A stretch of DNA of 64,000 nucleotides from Sphingobium subterraneum (GTDB lineage: Bacteria; Pseudomonadota; Alphaproteobacteria; Sphingomonadales; Sphingomonadaceae): the NCBI RefSeq assembly GCF_014199435.1, contig NZ_JACIJP010000001.1, positions 558,001 through 622,000 on the forward strand, given 5' to 3'. The notes below the pieces were generated by a model. The model was given only the letters and a program-made list of their open reading frames with translations, had not been told where the DNA came from and did not search any database. A program made the translations under genes and the position numbers. This document shows, piece by piece, positions 45,977 through 52,958 of this stretch. Numbering within the stretch: position 1 is the stretch's first letter; every line of letters starts with the position of its first letter.

Positions 45977-46870
45977 TTAACCCGCAATGTCTGACACCGA
46001 GGCCAAGCACTTGGAGTCCGGATCCCGGCCCGGCGTCCTGTCGTTGCCGTCAAACTCGAGGATCAAATCGCGGTCGTCCTTGTTCCACGGATGGAAGCCT
46101 GGCAGGCAGAAGGCGAGAAGGGGAACGATAGCCTTGCGCTGTACGCCAGGGTTGACGAAAAGATACCAAAGGAGCTTAGCGTGCGCCCTAACCCCCGTAA
46201 TTCCATCTTGCGCAAGAAGCCAAGTGATCGCCCGGTATCGATTTTTCCAGAAACTGAGCGACACAAAAATCATGGAAATCGCTCGATAACTCCACCGCCT
46301 GACACCAGACCAATTTCGCGTAGCGTGCAACCAGACGTCATAAGCGACGCCTTTGTGCTCGATCTCTTCCATGGCGTGCCAACACCAAAGGGCAACCTGG
46401 TCGATTTCGAATCGTTCTTTGACAAGGCGATCGTCGGTTAAAAACTGAGCAGCAAGTACAGCGGTATAATGCTCCAACACCGTCGTAACGGTCAGCCGAA
46501 TCATCGCCGACATACCGCGCAGAGAACTTAGCGCACCGATCACTTGCTCCTCCAAACGGGAAACGTCGTAGTTGAAGGACGCAATGTTCCGATTAAGAGC
46601 TGCATGCTCGCGACTATGAATGGCTTCCTGACGGACGAAAGCCTTGACCTCTCGCGCCAATTTCTCGGGAAGGGAGCTTCGAAACGCCCCGACAGATTCA
46701 ATGAAAAACGCTTCACCATAGGGAAGGGTTACCGAAAGGGCGTTGTAGAAAGCGGTTGCCACCGGATTGTTCGCCAACCAAAAGCGCTTTTGCGTACCAC
46801 CCCTAAAAAATCGGCGATCTCGCGGAGTAATCACAAGATCATCCGGCGCCTTAGACACTGCAAACATCAC
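45977..46870 (-). CDS. PF10118-like predicted metal-dependent hydrolase/di-iron protein
   Basis: A 297-residue helical protein matching the COG3687/PF10118 family, annotated as predicted metal-dependent hydrolase but with a di-iron-like pattern. Candidate ligands are Glu53/Glu58 in YGEAFFIES, Glu82/His85/His89 in RQEAIHSREH, Glu133 in VLEHY and Glu168/His172 in HAMEEIEHKG. The C-terminal third is hydrophobic, suggesting membrane association. Function in this family is largely unknown. Here it is the first minus-strand gene of the cargo, opposite a fatty acid hydroxylase gene, which suggests an oxidative or lipid-modifying role. Confidence 0.82.
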   Translation of the reverse strand: MMFAVSKAPDDLVITPRDRRFFRGGTQKRFWLANNPVATAFYNALSVTLPYGEAFFIESVGAFRSSLPEKLAREVKAFVRQEAIHSREHAALNRNIASFNYDVSRLEEQVIGALSSLRGMSAMIRLTVTTVLEHYTAVLAAQFLTDDRLVKERFEIDQVALWCWHAMEEIEHKGVAYDVWLHATRNWSGVRRWSYRAISMIFVSLSFWKNRYRAITWLLAQDGITGVRAHAKLLWYLFVNPGVQRKAIVPLLAFCLPGFHPWNKDDRDLILEFDGNDRTPGRDPDSKCLASVSDIAG

Positions 46871-47283
46871 GAGACCACTTCCAATTTCCGTGCTGAACGA
46901 CTACACTATAGCCACAGCGATAACAAGCAAAACTATCACCCATTGAAGTTAAACGAGGTGAGCAGTCGTCAGAAAAAGTTCGGTGCCACGGTATGCGTTG
47001 ACGGAAACATCAAGAGCACAGGCACGGTATTCGTTTGACGTCTCCGCCTTAGCTGCAGCAAAATTCAACTCGCGCTCGCGGCGCACACCCCAATACTGCA
47101 AAATGCTCCCACGCAAAGAGCTGCACCGGCATAGCAGCTTGCCCTGACAACCTTTATAGACTAAGCCCTAAAGAGTGGCAGTGAAATGTGGGTAGCGCAA
47201 CTTGATAGTGCGGATAATTTGTCATCAGACCTTCATATCTTCTGCATTGAAATAAAATGCTTATCGAATCGGAGGTAATATAG
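46871..47283. promoter_or_regulatory. Divergent intergenic region, probable cargo promoters
   Basis: A 413-bp AT-rich gap between two divergent genes. No convincing ORF. It should hold promoters for both the minus-strand cargo genes and the plus-strand hydroxylase gene. GGAGG sits 8-9 bases before the ATG at 47284. I could not assign -35/-10 boxes. Confidence 0.5.
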
Positions 47284-48015
47284 ATGAGTGACCTTGCAGA
47301 GAGCGGAACACAGAAGCGGTCGCATAACCTTGATCGAATGACACTGCGTGATTTGACGGTCTGCTATCTTGGTCACTATACGATTATTGTGAATTTAGCA
47401 CTATTTACCGTATCCCTCGCGATCTATGCGATACGCCCCGCGCCACTCGTTCGATCGATTGAATGCATAGCGATAGCCTGGATGGCCTTTCATACGAGTT
47501 GGTATCTTCTGCATCGCTTTGTCATGCACAGTAGTTGGATGTTCAAATTTCGTTTCTCCGCGGCCGTTTGGAAGCGCATACATTACGATCATCATACTGA
47601 TCCCAATCGCCTTGAGCGACTATTTGGGAGGCTCAGGCACACGCTGCCGTCTTTGGTAATCGGCACGATTCCGATCGGTTATCTTATTGGAGATATTGGC
47701 GGTGGCGCGCTGTGCTTCGCTACAGGATTGTTGGTGAGTTCCTACAATTCGTTCTTGCACTGTATCCAACATCTGCCATTTACTCCGAAGAGTAAGTACA
47801 TTCAGAGACTTAAGCGTCGACATCTATTACATCATTATCATAATGAAAATGGTAATTTTGGTAATGGTAATGCGTTTTGGGATCGCATGTGTGGTTCCCT
47901 GTACGAGACTTCTGGCGCGCGTGCCAGATCAACGACTGTCGCCAATCTAGGCTACACCGAGGATGTCTCTCGAAGCTACCCGCATGTTCGCAGACTTTCA
48001 GAACAAAGTCGTTAG
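47284..48015 (+). CDS. Membrane fatty acid hydroxylase (FA hydroxylase superfamily)
   Basis: Integral membrane non-heme di-iron hydroxylase or desaturase of 243 residues. The eight-histidine pattern is visible: His77/His82 in LLHRFVMH, His100/103/104 in IHYDHH, His159/163 in LHCIQH and His180/183/184/186 in HLLHHYH. About three to four hydrophobic segments lie between them (28-48, 58-75, 122-150). The coding sequence is clearly AT-richer than the tra genes, a sign of separate origin. It is the only plus-strand gene of the cargo and might hydroxylate the lipid product. Confidence 0.9.
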   Translation: MSDLAESGTQKRSHNLDRMTLRDLTVCYLGHYTIIVNLALFTVSLAIYAIRPAPLVRSIECIAIAWMAFHTSWYLLHRFVMHSSWMFKFRFSAAVWKRIHYDHHTDPNRLERLFGRLRHTLPSLVIGTIPIGYLIGDIGGGALCFATGLLVSSYNSFLHCIQHLPFTPKSKYIQRLKRRHLLHHYHNENGNFGNGNAFWDRMCGSLYETSGARARSTTVANLGYTEDVSRSYPHVRRLSEQSR

Positions 48016-48178
48016 GCGGCTCGCAAGGCTTGACCTTGATTTTTTTCGCCGAGCGATATGGCGGTACAGGTCTCGGTACCCATGGTGGAGGTGCCCGGTG
48101 CGGCGTCGAAACGAGTGGCAGGTCAAAGGAATTAGGCGTACTCCTCTGTTAGGCGAAGACAGTGATTTCTAGCGCGTA
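48016..48178. other. Gap between hydroxylase gene and IS5-family element
   Basis: No supported gene. A frame running from the end of the hydroxylase gene to 48172 has a basic, Arg/Trp-rich composition and no recognisable motif. It may be debris from the IS5 insertion. Confidence 0.4.
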
Positions 48179-48184
48179 GACTCA

Positions 48185-48598
48185 TTACGCGGCGCACCAG
48201 TGTCGGACGCAGATGAGTTTGATGGCGGCGAGGAAGTTGGCCGGGTCTTTGTCATAGCGTGTCGCGATGCCACGGAACTGCTTGATCCGGTTGAAGAAGC
48301 GTTCGACGAGGTTCCGCTGTTTATAGAGCCACGCCGAGAAGGCGAAGCACTGCTTGCGGTTGGATCGATTGGGGATGTTGGCCCAGACATTCCTGGCTGC
48401 GGCCGCTTCGCGGATGGCGTTGCTGTCATACCCCTTGTCCCCCAGCAGGGTTGCGCCTTCGGGAATGGCCTCGATCAGCGCCTCGGCCTCGCAGGCATCG
48501 TGGACCTGCCCGCCGGTCAGTCTCAGGCTGACAGGGCGTCCGTCAGCGTCGACAAGAGCGTGGAGTTTGCTGGTGAGGCCGCCCCGGGAACGTCCCAT
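48185..48598 (-). CDS. IS5-family transposase, OrfB (C-terminal part)
   Basis: C-terminal part of the DDE transposase, 137 residues from the internal ATG. It contains RSRGGLTSKLHALVDADGRP, the second catalytic Asp in LLGDKGYDSN, and the Y-(2)-R-(3)-E-type end YKQRNLVERFFNRIKQFR. It is read from OrfA by a -1 shift at an A5G5 run (48615-48624), which places GGCDRGMGRSRGG in frame, the continuity expected for the family. Confidence 0.9.
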   Translation of the reverse strand: MGRSRGGLTSKLHALVDADGRPVSLRLTGGQVHDACEAEALIEAIPEGATLLGDKGYDSNAIREAAAARNVWANIPNRSNRKQCFAFSAWLYKQRNLVERFFNRIKQFRGIATRYDKDPANFLAAIKLICVRHWCAA

Positions 48599-48945
48599 GC
48601 CACGATCGCAACCTCCCCCTTTTTACCCGTCGCACCGTTCTGGTGGACGCGTATGAAGGTGGAATCAATCATCACCAATTCGCCATTGAAACCAGCGGAA
48701 ACCGCTGCCAGAAGCCGGTCCCACACCCCAGCCTTGCGCCAGCGGACGAACCGGTTGTAGCAGGTCGTCGGTGGCCCGTAGCGTTCCGGGACTTCTGCCC
48801 ATGTCGCACCCGAACGGAAGCGCCACAGAATCCCGTTGAGAACCCGCCGATCATCCACCCGGGGAACCCCGCGCGGCTTGTTGGGCAGCAAGGGCTCAAT
48901 GATCGCCCATTCCCGATCTGTCAGTTCATACCGTCGCCGTGCCAT
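48523..48945 (-). CDS. IS5-family transposase, OrfA (N-terminal part)
   Basis: N-terminal part from MARRRYELTDREWAIIEPLL, with the helix-turn-helix-like region NGILWRFRSGATWAEVPERY and the first catalytic Asp in VMIDSTFIRVHQNG. Beyond the slippery run the frame continues for about 20 unrelated residues to its stop. It overlaps OrfB, as usual in frameshifted IS427-type elements. Confidence 0.9.
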   Translation of the reverse strand: MARRRYELTDREWAIIEPLLPNKPRGVPRVDDRRVLNGILWRFRSGATWAEVPERYGPPTTCYNRFVRWRKAGVWDRLLAAVSAGFNGELVMIDSTFIRVHQNGATGKKGEVAIVAWDVPGAASPANSTLLSTLTDALSA

Positions 48946-49061
48946 CCAGCCCTCCAAAGTTTGAAGGCTCTGAATCATGCAAACTGCCAATCCTCAAGAA
49001 ATTTTATGGGTTTACGCGCTAGTATTCACACGGCTCGCTTCCTATATGCGACGCGATTGCA

Positions 49062-49541
49062 GTGGCCATCTGGTCCAAAGTTCTAAATACGGTACTTGCT
49101 TATGGCGCCTTAAGAATCGGAGCCGTCATCGCGACAGGAGAGCCCAGCTGGATCATCGGTACTGATGATCATCGCATTTCGCATCCGGGAGCGCTCATCG
49201 TCAGAGAGGCAGCCCATCGATTGGGCAATTTCGAGCGAGTGCTTTATTTCCGGCCTGCACAGCCTCTCGATAAATCAACCATCTCAGACGCTGATAGGGT
49301 TAGGCTTGCTGTTTCGGAATTGCCGAATGTATTACCACACCCGGTAGAACTTACCAGCTATGTGCTCGATAGGCTCACCATTCCAGCATCCGTTGAGTTG
49401 ACATCATTGGTGAGGAAAAGATGTCCCGTCCAAACCGGCGCACCATGTGACCAGCAACGCTCAGCGCGTAACGCCTTTGTCTCCAGGCAGTCGGACTATG
49501 ATAGACTCCGACCGCTGTCCAGAAATCGCCCGTGGTCCTGA
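49062..49541 (+). CDS. Unrecognised ORF, possibly degenerate
   Basis: An open frame of 159 codons from a GTG start. The first about 110 residues (including SWIIGTDDHRISHPGALIV and LAVSELPNVLPHPVELTSYV) read like an ordinary protein. The last about 50 run antisense through the end of the lytic transglycosylase gene and look like shadow sequence. I do not recognise a family. It may be the remains of a gene cut by the IS5-family insertion or by cargo integration. Confidence 0.3.
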   Translation: MAIWSKVLNTVLAYGALRIGAVIATGEPSWIIGTDDHRISHPGALIVREAAHRLGNFERVLYFRPAQPLDKSTISDADRVRLAVSELPNVLPHPVELTSYVLDRLTIPASVELTSLVRKRCPVQTGAPCDQQRSARNAFVSRQSDYDRLRPLSRNRPWS

Positions 49542-49941
49542 GCGCCGACAGGAATATCCACCGCGCGGCTCCGGCGTTGAAACAGGCGTCATGCATCAGC
49601 CAGTTACGAACTTCGGATTGCGAGCGGCCTACCAGCGTTGCGATCTTCGGCACCCACCAGCTGTTGATCTGCAGCGGCCCGAGATCGTGCGAGCCGTTGG
49701 TATTGCGTACCTCCGCACCAATCCACCCCCCTTCCTGGTCGCGCAAACCCCACAGCGTCTTTTCGAGCCAGGGCTTACCCCCCGCCGCCTGCCGAATACA
49801 TTGGGCGATCCGCCCTTCCCCCTCTCGCGTACTGCGGGCCTGGGCCGGAACCGTGGTAAGCAAAGCGAGGCCCGCACAGACTGGCAATGCCAGATGGGCG
49901 ACACTGGAGTAAGAACAGGCAAAGCTGTTGAAGCGGGTCAT
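49375..49941 (-). CDS. Lytic transglycosylase (VirB1-like, SLT domain)
   Basis: Periplasmic peptidoglycan lyase that opens the wall for the transfer apparatus. It is 188 residues from the ATG with AAGG about 9-12 bases upstream. A signal peptide ends near VPAQARS. The SLT core has WGLRDQEGGWIGAEV with the likely catalytic Glu, followed by SHDLGPLQINSWW (GLMQI-equivalent) and AVGVYHSPT. It lies just downstream of the relaxase gene on the same strand, as VirB1/orf169-type genes do in conjugative elements. Confidence 0.87.
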   Translation of the reverse strand: MTRFNSFACSYSSVAHLALPVCAGLALLTTVPAQARSTREGEGRIAQCIRQAAGGKPWLEKTLWGLRDQEGGWIGAEVRNTNGSHDLGPLQINSWWVPKIATLVGRSQSEVRNWLMHDACFNAGAARWIFLSALRTTGDFWTAVGVYHSPTAWRQRRYALSVAGHMVRRFGRDIFSSPMMSTQRMLEW

Positions 49942-49970
49942 AATGATCATCCTTGGCCAAGGTCTTCCGA

Positions 49971-52958
49971 TCATCGATCGATGCCATGATTGGGCTGGGG
50001 TTGAGATTGCGGCTGGGGCTGATGATCCGGCGGGCGTTGCACAGGTTCATGCCGCGCACCTGCTCGTGACGTGCGGACAGAATCCGGATCGGGTCTTGCG
50101 CTACGATCAAACGCGGATTGCAGGATGCGGTCCAATATGTCGCCAATCCCGCGCGCACTATCGGCCAGCCGCTCTCCCAGACCCTCAGGTGAGCGGCCAC
50201 GATCAAATTGGCGCTCAAGGGCTCCGTCTCGTCGCTCCCGGCGCATACGCAGCTGCTCGCCCCGAGCCTGCGCTAGGCTTGTCGCGTGACGATCAGCATA
50301 GCTGCGCGCAGAATCCTTCTGGAGCCGCCCCAGCCCTTCGAGCGCTGAGGTTTTCTCGCCCGATCGCTGTTCCAGCTTTTCGACGAGGCGCTTCTCGTCC
50401 TCGGTCCAGAGCTTCACCCCAAGCCGGGCGCGGGTGATCGCGGTGTAGAAATTCTGGCCATTGACGAGGGGGGAACTGACCGGGGCCAGCACATAAACGC
50501 GGGCATAGGTCTTCGACTGCGCCGAATAGACGGTTTCGGCATAACCATGATCCCAGGTCTTGTGCTCGGACAGGTCGACGGTCTGGACCCGCTCACCCCG
50601 ATCCCAGCGGATCGTTGCCTGCGTGCCCTCCAGTCTTTCTACCGTCCCCCGTTCGGCATTCTTGAGATCCAGCTCTTTATTAGCCAGTCGCCACTGGATG
50701 CGGTCGCCCTCTGCCAGATCGCGCTCCTCGCGATTGAACACGTTGATCTGTCGCGCCTGCCCCAATCTTGGATCCCAGCGAACCGTGTGGCCATGCTCGT
50801 CGACAAGGCGAACGACCTGGCGGCCATTGGCCTCGCGCCCGACGCCGACGACGCGATACTCGGTATCACGGGCGAGACCGGCACCGGCCACATCACGCGC
50901 GAAGGTCACGACCTGACCGCCAGAATAAAAGCGGGCAAAATGCTTCTCCTGATCGGAGAGTCCCGCCGGCGTGAGGATGGCAAGCCTCGTGTCCTCGGCG
51001 GCGATCGCGCTTTCCGATTTGAGCGTCTCGCGGATCTTCGTGTTGACGATCAGCCGCGTGGCGTTTTCCAGGACGAGGATGTTGGTGGTAGCGCGGGTCT
51101 CGGGCTTAAGCCGGGTCCACTCCCCAACCAGTCCCTTGGCCAGAGTTTCCGCGTCGGCGCCGCTCACCACCTTGTCGAGCTTGGCGAGCGAGCCCGCATA
51201 GTCACCCGAGCGTGCCGCGGTAACCGCCGCCTTCATCGCGCGGGTTTCCTGACGCATGGATTCGGTGAGCTCGGCGGTTGGGAATCCCAGGCGCTGAAGC
51301 AGCCAGAAGGGTTTGCCCTGCTCGATCGCACCAGTCTGCCTGTTGTCGCCGAGCAGGATCAGGCGCGCGCCCGTCACGCGGCTAATCTCAAGCATGCGTA
51401 GAGCCTGCCGGTTGCCCAATTGCCCAGCCTCGTCGAGCACCAGAATATGGGCATCGCTGAGGCCATGCCCGCCGCCCGCCAGCAGGCTGGCGACCGTGCG
51501 CGATTCCACGCCCGCACTTGCCCCAAGATTGGCGGCGGCGGATGATGTGGGGGCGAGCGCGATGAGCTGCGTACCCGGTTCGGCCGATGCCTTGAGCGTC
51601 TGCACCAGCATCGACTTGCCCGCTCCTGCAACGCCATGCAGTCCGATCACCCGGTCATGCGAAACCCCGAGTGTCACCACCGCCCGCTCCTGCGCGGGGG
51701 TGAGCCCGGCATTGTCCAGCACGGCGAGCAGCCGGTCGGAGGATACGATCGGCCGCGCATCGTCGAGCGCCAAAGCGAGCTCGCGGACCAGCGCCTGTTC
51801 GAGCCGGGCGCTACGCCGTGTCACGCGCCCCCGCGTCAATATCTGATCGCCGGTTGCCTCACGCGTCGCGAGCAGCTTGCGCCGTTCTTCTTGGGCACCG
51901 ATCAGCGGACGAATGTCGGAGAACCGCACTTCCCCGACATGGCTTGCCAGTGCATGACGATAGAGGGTGCCGAGGTTCGTTACCGCCTCGCGGGTTTCGG
52001 CCTGACGGATGCCAAACAGCGCGGCACGGCTGGCGGTCAGGGGATCCGGCTCCACGCCCTGCCCATCCCGCTCGGCCGCCCCGGCCTGTACCTTCGCGAT
52101 CTCGTCGGCATAAGGTCTGGCCCGCTCGGTCCATTGCCAACGAAGCTCATCAAGGCCGGTCTTGGCTTTGGGTCCGCGGGTCTGGTAGAAGGAGGCGCGC
52201 CGGGCGGCCTGCCCGCTCAGCCCATGCTCGCTGGCATGCGCGTTGATCTGCTCGGCGCGCTGCGATGTTGCGCGGATGAAATCCTTGGGCACGCCCGCGA
52301 TCTCGAACAGCCCCCTCCTGGGGTCGAACTCGATCTCGAAGCCTTGTTCCCGAAGCCCAAGGGCAAGTTCGTTGCGGTAGATCTGCCCTGCGACCATCTG
52401 CTCGGCATACATGGCGCGGGTCTCAAGGCTGGCTATCGGTGCGCCCTCCTCCCGGTTGGTCATGTTGAGGACGACGACATGGGTGTGGAGATGCGGATCG
52501 AGCTCGCGACTGGCATGCTCGGTAAAGCGCGCGAACAGCAATCGCCCGGTAGTCTCATGGACGACGTCGCCATCCTCGCGGCGGCGCAGCGCGGCATGTT
52601 CCTCGAGGTAGGATAGTGCCGTGGTGACGGCCTGTTCATGCGCGGCAATGATCCGCTCATTGCCTGCCACCAGCGCCATGATCGACACAGACTTTGGCGC
52701 GTTGACCGCAAAATCCCAACCGGGATGATGTTGGAACTCGCCGCCAATGCGGTGACGGCCAAGCTGCTGACCCGCAACACGACCGGCGAGCAATTCCTCG
52801 AACACATGGGGCTCGACCCTGCCGATCAGCCCCAGCTCAGGAGCAAGTTTCCCGCCCCATTCGCTGGGCTCCTCGCCGCCCTTGGTGTAATAATCGCCCA
52901 CCGTATAATAGCGGGCGATATTACCCGACGTGCCCTTCAGGCGGCGAGGATGGATCAT
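49971..52958 (-). CDS. traI: TraI, MobF-family relaxase/helicase
   Basis: Nicks oriT and unwinds the transferred strand. In the 995-residue product, the TrwC relaxase domain (about 1-300) has tyrosine pairs at residues 17-18 and 23-24, the FAVNAPKSVSIMALV motif near residue 85, and the three-histidine metal site HLHTHVVV at about residue 157. A RecD-like helicase domain follows with Walker A GVAGAGKSML at about residue 441 and Walker B-like ILVLDEAGQL about 60 residues later. F TraI is 1756 residues; this one is TrwC-sized. The start overlaps the traD stop by 4 bp. Confidence 0.95.
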   Translation of the reverse strand: MIHPRRLKGTSGNIARYYTVGDYYTKGGEEPSEWGGKLAPELGLIGRVEPHVFEELLAGRVAGQQLGRHRIGGEFQHHPGWDFAVNAPKSVSIMALVAGNERIIAAHEQAVTTALSYLEEHAALRRREDGDVVHETTGRLLFARFTEHASRELDPHLHTHVVVLNMTNREEGAPIASLETRAMYAEQMVAGQIYRNELALGLREQGFEIEFDPRRGLFEIAGVPKDFIRATSQRAEQINAHASEHGLSGQAARRASFYQTRGPKAKTGLDELRWQWTERARPYADEIAKVQAGAAERDGQGVEPDPLTASRAALFGIRQAETREAVTNLGTLYRHALASHVGEVRFSDIRPLIGAQEERRKLLATREATGDQILTRGRVTRRSARLEQALVRELALALDDARPIVSSDRLLAVLDNAGLTPAQERAVVTLGVSHDRVIGLHGVAGAGKSMLVQTLKASAEPGTQLIALAPTSSAAANLGASAGVESRTVASLLAGGGHGLSDAHILVLDEAGQLGNRQALRMLEISRVTGARLILLGDNRQTGAIEQGKPFWLLQRLGFPTAELTESMRQETRAMKAAVTAARSGDYAGSLAKLDKVVSGADAETLAKGLVGEWTRLKPETRATTNILVLENATRLIVNTKIRETLKSESAIAAEDTRLAILTPAGLSDQEKHFARFYSGGQVVTFARDVAGAGLARDTEYRVVGVGREANGRQVVRLVDEHGHTVRWDPRLGQARQINVFNREERDLAEGDRIQWRLANKELDLKNAERGTVERLEGTQATIRWDRGERVQTVDLSEHKTWDHGYAETVYSAQSKTYARVYVLAPVSSPLVNGQNFYTAITRARLGVKLWTEDEKRLVEKLEQRSGEKTSALEGLGRLQKDSARSYADRHATSLAQARGEQLRMRRERRDGALERQFDRGRSPEGLGERLADSARGIGDILDRILQSAFDRSARPDPDSVRTSRAGARHEPVQRPPDHQPQPQSQPQPNHGIDR

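Larger units (their letters stand above)
48179..48976 (-). mobile_element. IS5-family (IS427-like) insertion sequence
   Basis: About 800 bp with the two overlapping transposase frames typical of the IS427 subgroup. Ends are approximate. GACTCA at 48179 and the complement GATTCA at 48976 could be the tips of imperfect terminal repeats, but the repeats are weak and I could not see a clear target duplication. It marks the right-hand end of the biosynthetic cargo. Confidence 0.75.

Noticed and set aside
45808..46053. An 81-codon minus-strand frame between the PF10118-like gene and the SDR gene
   Set aside because: It overlaps the 3' end of the PF10118-like gene out of frame and is Arg-rich with no motif; the 4-bp overlap with the SDR start seems accidental.
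46544..47038. A 164-codon plus-strand frame overlapping the PF10118-like gene
   Set aside because: Mostly antisense to a supported gene and then low-complexity intergenic sequence.
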